DNA of 32,606 nt from contig CAIUGL010000088.1 of the NCBI GenBank assembly GCA_903898715.1, positions 1 to 32,606 on the forward strand, written 5' to 3'. Each line of letters begins with the position of its first letter. Position 1 is the first letter of the stretch. Below the pieces are notes generated by a model that saw nothing but the letters and a program-made list of their open reading frames with translations, was not told the DNA's origin and searched no databases. Of the stretch, positions 26,115 to 32,606 are shown one piece after another. This DNA comes from an uncultured Cytophagaceae bacterium. Its GTDB lineage: Bacteria; Bacteroidota; Bacteroidia; Cytophagales; Spirosomataceae. The position numbers and the translations under genes were made by a program.

Positions 26115-26382
26115 GTTTACCGACCAAGAAATCGACCGAATCATCCAAATGGCTTGGGAAGATCGCACGCCCTTTGAGGCGATCGAATTCCAGTTTGGGC
26201 TGAAAGAAAAAGAGGTCATCGAATTCATGCGCTTGAATAGCAAAGAGTCCAGTTTCCGCATGTGGCGTAAGCGCATGGGCGGCAGGAATACCAAACATCT
26301 ACAAAAACGCGTTGCCCTAGATCCGCGCTTCAAATGCACGCTGCAACGCAGTATCAGCATGAATAAAATCAGCAAGCGCTAG
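26086..26382 (+). CDS. DUF2805 / TIGR03643 family protein
   Basis: The 98-residue basic protein has the TIGR03643 pattern FTDQEIDRIIQMAWEDRTPF, then FGLKEKEVIEFMR, SSFRMWRKRM and GRNTKH. This suggests a small helix-turn-helix-like, possibly nucleic-acid-binding protein, but its function is unknown. The start is a GTG at 26086 or the adjacent GTG at 26089. The nearest in-frame ATG (26149) would remove the conserved N-terminal helix. It overlaps the DUF2256 gene by 29 nt at its 5' end, and its stop TAG overlaps the GTG of the next gene by 1 nt. This family co-occurs with photolyase genes in many aquatic bacteria. Confidence 0.85.
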   Translation: MVKSADVANKFTDQEIDRIIQMAWEDRTPFEAIEFQFGLKEKEVIEFMRLNSKESSFRMWRKRMGGRNTKHLQKRVALDPRFKCTLQRSISMNKISKR

Positions 26383-27458
26383 TGAATTTCCCAACCAACC
26401 TGTCGGATGTTTACGAACGCATCGACCAATTTGACCCTGAGCTTTATGCGCGGACCCGGAATTTTGTCAAAGGTGGCGTCTCCTATTTATCTCCTTATTT
26501 GTCGCGTGGATTTATTACCGTTCCTCAAGTCGTTAAGCGACTGAAAGACCGCGGAATTGGTTTAGAACAAGCGGAGAAATTCATCCAAGAATTAGCTTGG
26601 CGCGAGTTCTACACCCGCACGTGGTTTCAAAAAGGCGATGGGATTTTTGAAGATATTCGGCATCCGCAAGAAGGGGTTCTGTATTCAGGAATGCCCGCGG
26701 CAGTATTGGATGCCAACACCGGAATTAAGGCCTTGGATAGTCATTTAGGCACCTTTTCTGTGTCAGGGTACCTACATAATCACCTGCGGATGTACCTGGC
26801 AGCGATAACCTGCAATGTGGGAAAATACCACTGGAAGGCCCCCGCTTCATGGCTCTATTACCATTTATTGGATGGGGATTTAGCGAGTAATGCGCTGAGC
26901 TGGCAATGGTGCGTGGGGACCTTCAGCAACAAACAATATTATGTGAATCAGGTGAATGTCAACACCTACACAGGCACAGGCCAACGGGGCACTTTTTTGG
27001 ATTTCGAGTATGAGGATTTGCCTCTTCAGGCTGTTCCCGAAGTTTTACGTAGTTCCGTGGAGACTGATCTCGTTTTTACAGCACCCGCGAAAAAAACACC
27101 GGTTTTACAGGCAGGAGTACCTACTTTCATTTACACCCATTACACGCTCGATCCAACTTATCACGAAGGTGAAGCAGGTAATCGAATTTTGGTTTTAGAA
27201 CCAAGTCATTTTGCGAAGTATCCAATGGCGCCAAAGACCATACAATTCATATTGGATTTAGCGGCAAACATCCCGGGAATTCAAGTTTTTTATGGAGAAT
27301 ATGCGGAGCTTAACGTAAAAGGTATTTTCCGCGATCACCCCATCAATGCTCATTTTCACGGTATGCGCGAGGAGCATCCATCCTTAGCTCCAGGCTTGCA
27401 AGGAGAGTTCAATAGCTTCTTTTCGTTTTGGAATAAACTAAGCAAACAGTTGCGCTAA
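26382..27458 (+). CDS. Short photolyase/cryptochrome-family FAD-binding protein lacking the N-terminal antenna domain
   Basis: The 358-residue protein begins directly with the helical FAD-binding half of the photolyase family: TRNFVKGGVSYLSPYLSRG near residues 25-43, ELAWREFYTRTW near 69-80, a DGDLASNALSWQW segment near 165-177, and VNVNTYTGTGQRGTFLD near 191-207. The usual N-terminal alpha/beta domain is absent. After residue 245 a second part follows (NRILVLEPSHFAKYPMAPKT near 267, then IQVFYGEYAEL). It resembles the core of an alpha/beta antenna domain placed at the C-terminus. Start is GTG, overlapping the preceding stop by 1 nt (TAGTG). The function could be DNA repair or light sensing; I cannot tell. 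The 3' end overlaps the convergent gene by 21 nt. Confidence 0.82.
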   Translation: MNFPTNLSDVYERIDQFDPELYARTRNFVKGGVSYLSPYLSRGFITVPQVVKRLKDRGIGLEQAEKFIQELAWREFYTRTWFQKGDGIFEDIRHPQEGVLYSGMPAAVLDANTGIKALDSHLGTFSVSGYLHNHLRMYLAAITCNVGKYHWKAPASWLYYHLLDGDLASNALSWQWCVGTFSNKQYYVNQVNVNTYTGTGQRGTFLDFEYEDLPLQAVPEVLRSSVETDLVFTAPAKKTPVLQAGVPTFIYTHYTLDPTYHEGEAGNRILVLEPSHFAKYPMAPKTIQFILDLAANIPGIQVFYGEYAELNVKGIFRDHPINAHFHGMREEHPSLAPGLQGEFNSFFSFWNKLSKQLR

Positions 27459-28877
27459 GAAGGTTTCCGCTCTTCGCAGGTGCGCCTCTCTTTTTTCTAC
27501 AGGCATTTTATCCCAGGTACTGATGAGCATGGCCCAACGGGGATTTTTCTTGAAAGTTACCCGTTGTTTATCCAAGAATCGCCAAAACAATCCATCCCAA
27601 ATCTCCTGCCATTCGCCCTTCGGATAATCGCTCATTTTCAGAATGTAATTAGACCCGCAGATGTACGGTTTCGTCGTCATCAAACCACCATCGCTGAATT
27701 GTGACATGCCGTAGATATTCGGAACCATCACCCAATCGTATGCGTCGATGTACATTTCCATGAACCAACGGTAAACCGCATCCGGCTTGATTTCGCACAA
27801 TAGCATAAAATTCCCTAGCATCATTAGGCGTTCGATGTGGTGATTGTATCCAGTTTTTAACAGCTTGCGAATGGTTTGGTCGATCGGTTCCACGCCGGTT
27901 GTTCCTGTGTAAAAGGCCGCAGGCATATCGTTGGTGAATCCCCAATAATTCGTGGTGCGCTGTTGGCTCCCAATTTTCCGATACAATAATTGGACAAACT
28001 CGCGCCAACCGACCACTTGTCGGATAAATCCCTCCACACTATTTAGCGGTGCTTTCGAATTCGCGACGCGTTCGATAACCTGCGAAGGATTCAATAATCC
28101 CACATTAATCAACGGACTTAAAATACTATGGAATAAGGTCTTTTCCTGCGCCTTGATCGCATCCTCATAATCCCCAAAAAGCTGTATGCGCTCTCGGATA
28201 AATAGCTCCAATGCAGCCTGTGCTTCATCATGTGTTACGGGATAATAGGCTCCGGAAAAGGGCTTTTCGCTCGATCCAGGATTGGCCGGGAAATACGTGT
28301 AAACATAATCGATGGCTTCAAGAATGTATTTATTAGTCGGTGTCTCCGGAAACGGCGCCGGGACAAAGGTGTTCTTGGGAATCTTCTTCCGATTATCCGC
28401 ATCAAAAGTCCATTGGCCGCCCATTGGTTTTCCATCTTCCTCGAGCAATAGTCCGCGATCTTTTCGCTGTTGGGTGTAGAAGGCTGTTTGAAAATACGGC
28501 TTGCGGGTTCCGAGGAGTGAAGTGTCCGTATTCAGGAAATTCGGGCTTGTTAAAAAATGAATATCATTAGCTCGACGAAGTCGGCGTTCCAACAAATAAT
28601 CATTGGGATCGAACAACATTATCGCGCCTTGGATGGAGGAGACCAGTGCGACTTCCGAAGCGCGAGAATCCTGCGCATCGATGTATTCGACTGTTTTCCC
28701 TGCGGACCGAAGGCGATCCGCGAAAGCGCGCATGCTTGCCCGGTGGAAGATTAACTTTTGTTTATGGAAGGCGTATTGTTTGAAGAAAAGATTTGATTCT
28801 ACTAGGTAGAACACATCCGCTTCTTGTGCGAGTGTTTCTTCAAACAATTGGTGCGGGAAAATCAGGAATGCGCTCAT
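27438..28877 (-). CDS. FeS-BCP-type cryptochrome/photolyase family protein without the iron-sulfur cysteines
   Basis: The 479-residue protein has an N-terminal alpha/beta domain of the photolyase-related (DPRP) type: FLIFPHQLF at 4-12, [19 protein letters not shown] near 24-42 and [10 protein letters not shown] helical FAD domain follows, with [11 protein letters not shown] near 290, [17 protein letters not shown] near 346 and [21 protein letters not shown] near 378. This is the FeS-BCP/PhrB/CryB lineage, whose members normally bind a 4Fe-4S cluster through four cysteines. Here the expected positions appear to be Tyr369 (AVYRWF) and Pro419/Glu422 (MSDYPKGEW), and the ACPFN segment is missing, so no cluster is expected. 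It could still bind FAD and repair (6-4) lesions or sense light. It is coupled to the upstream photolyase gene by an ATGA overlap of 4 nt. Confidence 0.88.
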   Translation of the reverse strand: MSAFLIFPHQLFEETLAQEADVFYLVESNLFFKQYAFHKQKLIFHRASMRAFADRLRSAGKTVEYIDAQDSRASEVALVSSIQGAIMLFDPNDYLLERRLRRANDIHFLTSPNFLNTDTSLLGTRKPYFQTAFYTQQRKDRGLLLEEDGKPMGGQWTFDADNRKKIPKNTFVPAPFPETPTNKYILEAIDYVYTYFPANPGSSEKPFSGAYYPVTHDEAQAALELFIRERIQLFGDYEDAIKAQEKTLFHSILSPLINVGLLNPSQVIERVANSKAPLNSVEGFIRQVVGWREFVQLLYRKIGSQQRTTNYWGFTNDMPAAFYTGTTGVEPIDQTIRKLLKTGYNHHIERLMMLGNFMLLCEIKPDAVYRWFMEMYIDAYDWVMVPNIYGMSQFSDGGLMTTKPYICGSNYILKMSDYPKGEWQEIWDGLFWRFLDKQRVTFKKNPRWAMLISTWDKMPVEKREAHLRRAETFLAQLFA

Positions 28878-30337
28878 TTATTCACATGTTTTTCAAGGAT
28901 TCGCGCCCCCTCTTGTCGGGCCTTTTTTGTTTTCCGCATCGCCCAAACTTGGTCCGATGCCGTTTTGCGTGTGGCACTCAAATCCACCACCGGAGCAGGA
29001 TAATCAAACCCAATTTTTACGCCGTACAAGGTCTGCTCCATGTCACTCAATTTCCAAGGTTCATGAATTAAAGTTGAAGGGACTGCCGCTAATTCAGGCA
29101 CCCACTTTTTAATGAAGACACCTTCCGGATCGTGGGCATAAGAATTCTTGATTGGGTTATAAATCCGGATCGTATTAATACCAGTGACGCCGGCTTGCAT
29201 TTGGATTTGTGGATAATGAATTCCTGGTTCGTAATCTAGAAATTGACGTGCCAGAAAATGTGCCAAATCTCGCCAATCCTGCCATAAATTAAATACGAAA
29301 AACGACACCACCATCGCTCGCATACGGAAGTTCAAATAGCCCGTCGCAACCACGCAACGCATGCAGGCATCAATAAGCGGAACGCCGGTTTGGCCGTTTT
29401 GCCAAGCATTTATCAACGACTCATCGCGCTGTTTTTCAAGGCCTTGATAGGCCTTATTCACATGTTCAAATTCCATCCGTGATTCATCCTCAAACTTTTG
29501 CATGAAATGCCCCTGCCAGTGTAGGCGTGATGTAAAATTTGAAAGCGCCCGTTTGTTGGCCGCCGTTTTATAATGCTGCATCGTGAACGTATAGGCCATC
29601 CGCATGCTGATATTTCCATAGGTTAAGTACGGCGAAATGCGACTGCATGCGCGCCGACTGGCCTCCGGCTTGCTGATGGATGAACTGTACGCGGGATGCC
29701 GGGTTTCAATGAAACTTTTCAAGTATTTCCAACCCCAATATTCGCCCCCTTCTTGGAAAACAGGGTTACGCGTTTTGAATTCAAGGGGAAGTTCGGGACC
29801 TTTAAAAGCCGTGTAAAATTCAGACGGTAAACGCAGCAAATTCCAGTTATCCTCGCGAACTAAATAGGGTTCGTGCCGCATCGTTTCTTCCCAGCGTTGT
29901 TGCCACGTTTTACGTGATTTCAAACGGCGAATCACGCCGCCCGTTGGCGTCTCTTTCCATGCAATTTTTTCGCGCTTGCAAAAAGCCGTAACCTCTTTGT
30001 CTCGCCGATAACTTAAATCGTTTCCGATTTCTTCGTGAGAGAATATTTGGTGAATAGTATATTGCTCTGAAAGCGCCTGAAATACAGGCAGTACTTCGGA
30101 ATGAAAGAGATACAAAATACCATTTCGGTCTTCCAAACGCCCCTGCATTTCAACAAGTGATTCATGCACAAATCGCCAGTGACGCACATCGCTATCCGGG
30201 AATGCGAGTAAGGAAGGTTCGAAAAAATAGACCAACAATACCGGAATATCTTCCTCCAATGCCCGGTACAACGGCTCGTGGTCCGTAAATCGGAGATCAC
30301 GTTTAAACCAGACGATATTGATGGGAGATTTGGGCAT
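28874..30337 (-). CDS. Cryptochrome/deoxyribodipyrimidine photolyase family protein, divergent FAD pocket
   Basis: The 487-residue protein starts with a canonical photolyase alpha/beta domain ([18 protein letters not shown] at 6-23, [12 protein letters not shown] near 32). An FAD domain follows: [21 protein letters not shown] near 227-247, [18 protein letters not shown] near 268, [14 protein letters not shown] near 313, FNLWQDWRD near 350 and [23 protein letters not shown] near 395. The family is certain; the substrate is not. In ordinary class I enzymes the FAD pocket carries DGDLAxNxxGWQW. Here the corresponding stretch reads [16 protein letters not shown], without those tryptophans. The gene precedes the FeS-BCP-type gene with a 4-nt overlap and is divergent from the exported protein gene at 30422. 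Confidence 0.9.
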   Translation of the reverse strand: MPKSPINIVWFKRDLRFTDHEPLYRALEEDIPVLLVYFFEPSLLAFPDSDVRHWRFVHESLVEMQGRLEDRNGILYLFHSEVLPVFQALSEQYTIHQIFSHEEIGNDLSYRRDKEVTAFCKREKIAWKETPTGGVIRRLKSRKTWQQRWEETMRHEPYLVREDNWNLLRLPSEFYTAFKGPELPLEFKTRNPVFQEGGEYWGWKYLKSFIETRHPAYSSSISKPEASRRACSRISPYLTYGNISMRMAYTFTMQHYKTAANKRALSNFTSRLHWQGHFMQKFEDESRMEFEHVNKAYQGLEKQRDESLINAWQNGQTGVPLIDACMRCVVATGYLNFRMRAMVVSFFVFNLWQDWRDLAHFLARQFLDYEPGIHYPQIQMQAGVTGINTIRIYNPIKNSYAHDPEGVFIKKWVPELAAVPSTLIHEPWKLSDMEQTLYGVKIGFDYPAPVVDLSATRKTASDQVWAMRKTKKARQEGARILEKHVNK

Positions 30338-30362
30338 ATAGCATAAACTGCAAATGCCTTCG

Positions 30363-30394
30363 GTTGTTTTCAGAATGGAAAAGCACTACTTTTG
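30363..30394 (+). promoter_or_regulatory. Promoter of the exported protein gene at 30422
   Basis: GTTG (30363-30366) is followed after 20 nt by TACTTTTG (30387-30394). The -7 box matches TAnnTTTG fully and the -33 box matches 3 of 4 positions. Transcription from about 30400 gives a 22-nt leader. This is one of the two best-formed promoters in the window. Confidence 0.6.
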
Positions 30395-30421
30395 TGACTT
30401 CAAATTCCCTAATGTATCAAA

Positions 30422-31051
30422 ATGAAACAATTGATAGCCACCTGTCTTATGTTAGCCTCGTTTACGATGAGCGCACAAACCGGAAGTATTGAAATGAGTA
30501 CCGGTGGTTTCTCATTTATTCCTGCGTTTACGTCCAAGGAACCCAATATGATTATCAATGCGAGTACGAATCCGAAAAGAAGGCTGACAGGTGCTTTGAT
30601 GTACATGATGCGTATGAAGAGTTTGACGCCCACCACGGTAGTTCTTTTTACGCGTTATCGATTTATTGATAAGAAATTTAAAGCAACGGCGGGGATTCAT
30701 ATGCCGGCATTTCAAATGACTGATCAGTATAAAGTAACGAGTTTCTTTGGCCGGGACTTAACGTTATCCTACCCAGTAAACGCATCGTGGAATGTGGGTT
30801 CATTTATTCTAAATGGGAATGCGCGAAATACGGATTTTAAGGTGACGCTGGTATCTGGGAATGCCAACTACCATCACAAGAAATGGAATTTTTTCTCACA
30901 AGGATATTATTTGTCGGTGGGTGAGTTAACCGGTGTTGCCGAGACGATTTCCTATGACATCAACAAGCATTTTCAGGCCAAAGCCTTTGGTAATTATACC
31001 ATCACGGATGGTCAGGTGATTGGTACGGTGGGGTTGAAATATAACTTATAA
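30422..31051 (+). CDS. Exported protein, probably a small outer-membrane beta-barrel, function unknown
   Basis: The 209-residue protein has a signal peptide (MKQLIATCLMLASFTMSAQ, cleavage after SAQ). The mature part is rich in short alternating strands with aromatic residues: TPTTVVLFTRYRFIDKKFKA, TDFKVTLVSGNANYHHKKWN, FFSQGYYLSVGE and a final GTVGLKYNL. The last residues end in an amphipathic strand with a hydrophobic tail, as in outer-membrane barrels. I do not recognise a named family. It is transcribed alone, from the promoter at 30363-30394 to the terminator after 31051. It is divergent from the photolyase pair; whether they share regulation cannot be seen. Confidence 0.7.
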   Translation: MKQLIATCLMLASFTMSAQTGSIEMSTGGFSFIPAFTSKEPNMIINASTNPKRRLTGALMYMMRMKSLTPTTVVLFTRYRFIDKKFKATAGIHMPAFQMTDQYKVTSFFGRDLTLSYPVNASWNVGSFILNGNARNTDFKVTLVSGNANYHHKKWNFFSQGYYLSVGELTGVAETISYDINKHFQAKAFGNYTITDGQVIGTVGLKYNL

Positions 31052-31077
31052 AAAAAGGGAGCATTTGCTCCCTTTTT
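31049..31077. terminator. Bidirectional terminator between convergent genes
   Basis: An inverted repeat (AAAGGGAGCA at 31054-31063 with TGCTCCCTTT at 31066-31075) has a very short loop. It is flanked by an A run on the left and a T run on the right. It can therefore terminate both the exported-protein gene (stop at 31051) and the glycosidase gene arriving from the right (stop at 31080). Confidence 0.8.
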
Positions 31078-31079
31078 CA

Positions 31080-32606
31080 TTAGTAAGTTAACCCATGCCC
31101 AAAGGCAAACAAACCATATCCCGGACCTTCCATGTGTCCTGGAACGTCGGATTTATTCGCCTCAACAGCCGCTTGGTTAATCGGAGTTGTGAATGGCATC
31201 TTGCCTGATGGCTTGTAGGCCCCCGTCACGATGTCCAACAAGGCTTCTTGGGTCGTACCAAAAGTCGCAATAATGGATGAAGCTTTACCCTTGTCGATTT
31301 CCTCAATCACCCATGGATTCGTGTAATTAATCGCAATGACCGTTGGCTTAGCAGTTAAAACTTCATTAACATGATTCACATCAATGCGGTTTTTAGACAA
31401 ATTCAGGTCAATTTTTGAACCTTGGGAACTGAATAATCCACCAGCTGTAGGAACCAACCACAGTAAAACGACATCGGCCTCTTCTTTCGTTGACACAAAC
31501 TCAAGACCCGGATATTCGGGTTTCGAAACTTTGATGGCCTCTCCCGCATTACGTCCGGATTGGAAGTAGGTTTCAAAATAAACCTTAGTTTTCTTAGCTA
31601 ATGGCAAACGTTTGTCGTCGTTGCGCAGTAGTACAATCGATTTCCGCAAGGCCAAATCAGCCGCCGCAACTGCCTCCTTATTACCCACCGTTTTCACCGC
31701 TTCCTCGACATTGACATACGGATTCTCAAATAGACCTAAATCAAATTTCTCTTTTAATAATTTTGACACAGATTGATCAATGCGCGCCTCTGATACTAGG
31801 CCTTTTTTCACTACGTCAATCAAGGTGGTCGGATCTGCCGCACCGGAGAAAATGTCCACACCTGCTTGCAAGGCTTTTTGGTAGCGCGCAGGAATGCTCA
31901 TACTTTCCACTCCCCATGGCATCATTTCGATTGGACCTGTATCCGAATTAATGATTCCATTGAAACCTAATTTGCCTTGCAATAAATCACCAATCATCGC
32001 CTTGTTATAAGAGAAACCCACCTCCTCAAATTCCTTGCCTTTCGGTGCGGAATAGTAAGGCATGATCGCCGATGTACCAGCAGCAATCGCTGCTTTAAAT
32101 GGTTTCACATGGTAGTCAAACATGCCACCTGGATAGTGTGCGAATTTTCCCCAATCAAAATGGGAATCCTGCCCATCCACTTGCGGCCCACCACCTGGAA
32201 AGTGTTTTGTGGTCATCGCCACTGAGGTAGGTGTTATTTTTTTACCTTGAAACCCTAATACAATTTCCGTGATCATTTTAGATGCCAAATCCGCATCTTC
32301 TCCGAATGTACCTTCGACACGTCCCCAGCGAGGTTCCGTGGCCAAATCTGCCATGTACATATAGCCTTTTCGTAATCCGACCGAGCGCCATTCAGCTGCG
32401 GCCGTTTCCGCGAACTTACGTGTTAAATCAAAGTCGCGCATCGCCGCCAAACCTAATTCACCTGGCCATTTTGAAAATGCCGTTAGGCCCACGCTCAATC
32501 CCACCGATGCATCGGTCGTCACATGATTACGTGGATTCGAGGCAACAATGGCCGGGATTCCCAATCGTGTACTTTCGCAAAGTTCTTGTAAGTTATTTGA
32601 CCACTT
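31080..32606 (-). CDS. Glycoside hydrolase family 3 protein (beta-glucosidase/xylosidase type), N-terminus outside window
   Basis: The visible part is 508 residues and is open to the right edge, so the signal peptide and first strands are missing. GH3 signatures are clear: NNLQELCESTRLGIP at the visible N-terminus, DLATEPRWGRVEGTFGED, TKHFPGGGPQ, and the nucleophile strand GIINSDTGP, with the Asp encoded at 31941-31943. The second alpha/beta domain follows (ALRKSIVLLRNDDKRLPL, then VIAINYTNPWVI) and the protein ends in GYGLFAFGHGLTY without an Fn3-like domain. It probably cleaves beta-linked glucosides or related sugars outside the cytoplasm. An apparent TTG start at 32564 is not real, because family similarity continues through it to the edge. 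Confidence 0.92.
   Translation of the reverse strand, partial: KWSNNLQELCESTRLGIPAIVASNPRNHVTTDASVGLSVGLTAFSKWPGELGLAAMRDFDLTRKFAETAAAEWRSVGLRKGYMYMADLATEPRWGRVEGTFGEDADLASKMITEIVLGFQGKKITPTSVAMTTKHFPGGGPQVDGQDSHFDWGKFAHYPGGMFDYHVKPFKAAIAAGTSAIMPYYSAPKGKEFEEVGFSYNKAMIGDLLQGKLGFNGIINSDTGPIEMMPWGVESMSIPARYQKALQAGVDIFSGAADPTTLIDVVKKGLVSEARIDQSVSKLLKEKFDLGLFENPYVNVEEAVKTVGNKEAVAAADLALRKSIVLLRNDDKRLPLAKKTKVYFETYFQSGRNAGEAIKVSKPEYPGLEFVSTKEEADVVLLWLVPTAGGLFSSQGSKIDLNLSKNRIDVNHVNEVLTAKPTVIAINYTNPWVIEEIDKGKASSIIATFGTTQEALLDIVTGAYKPSGKMPFTTPINQAAVEANKSDVPGHMEGPGYGLFAFGHGLTY

Noticed and set aside
26001-26375. A 124-codon minus-strand open frame opposite DUF2256/DUF2805.
   Set aside because: It is a shadow of two conserved plus-strand genes, with no recognisable domain.
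32562-32564. TTG as the start of the GH3 protein.
   Set aside because: GH3 similarity (NNLQELCESTRLGIP) continues upstream through it to the window edge, so the gene is simply truncated by the window.
1-32606. Search by eye for CRISPR repeats, tRNA/rRNA genes, insertion sequences and long direct repeats.
   Set aside because: None was seen. The only repeated content is at protein level, in the paralogous DUF1501, DUF1553 and DUF2231-heme genes.

Overview
The window reads as a piece of a Bacteroidota chromosome, most likely a Cytophagales-type heterotroph. The lineage call rests on three observations. Exported proteins have short Lys-rich leaders ending in FSQ, FGQ, IGQ or SAQ. Leaders show little Shine-Dalgarno use. 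Several start sites are preceded by the Bacteroidota -7 box TAnnTTTG. The genus is not determined. No tRNA, rRNA, CRISPR array, insertion sequence or phage gene was seen.

Layout. (1) 1-94: start of an exported protein running off the left edge. (2) 251-3272: a large PVC-style beta-propeller/heme dehydrogenase-like protein, followed after 1 nt by a small DUF3291-like protein. (3) 15950 down to 3274: a tightly packed seven-gene minus-strand operon. It holds two DUF1501 proteins, two cytochrome/DUF1549/DUF1553 proteins, two membrane DUF2231-heme-LRR proteins and one Tat-exported NHL propeller. These families are best known from Planctomycetes and Verrucomicrobia. Together with the 251-2941 protein the block encodes seven CxxCH heme motifs. 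Its probable role is envelope redox chemistry coupled to carbohydrate or organic-acid breakdown, but the substrate is unknown. (4) 16052-18415: an oxidoreductase of the Gfo/Idh/MocA family with a secretion-like leader, convergent with a GntP-type permease. (5) 18523-21820: a Prx6-type peroxiredoxin divergent from a large exported metzincin-like zinc protease. (6) 24255 down to 21810: a three-gene unit of GH29 alpha-L-fucosidase, SRPBCC/AHSA1 protein and CPBP-like membrane protein. (7) 24486-25688: fabV with its own promoter and terminator, followed by a deletion scar that joins the 5' end of a sugar O-acetyltransferase gene to the 3' end of a PhzF-family gene.

(8) 25977-30337: a five-gene photolyase/cryptochrome cluster. 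DUF2256, DUF2805 and a short FAD-domain protein lie on the plus strand, and two further photolyase-family genes converge on them from the minus strand. All three flavoproteins deviate from textbook architecture. One has the FAD domain first, with what looks like an alpha/beta domain behind it. One belongs to the FeS-BCP family but lacks the iron-sulfur cysteines. One lacks the usual WQW segment of the FAD pocket. (9) 30422-31051: a small exported, probably outer-membrane, protein. (10) 31080 to the right edge: a GH3 glycoside hydrolase, incomplete at its N-terminus.

The most unusual parts are the duplicated heme/DUF1501/DUF1553 operon and the photolyase cluster. Functions given for both are inferences from family membership and gene order.
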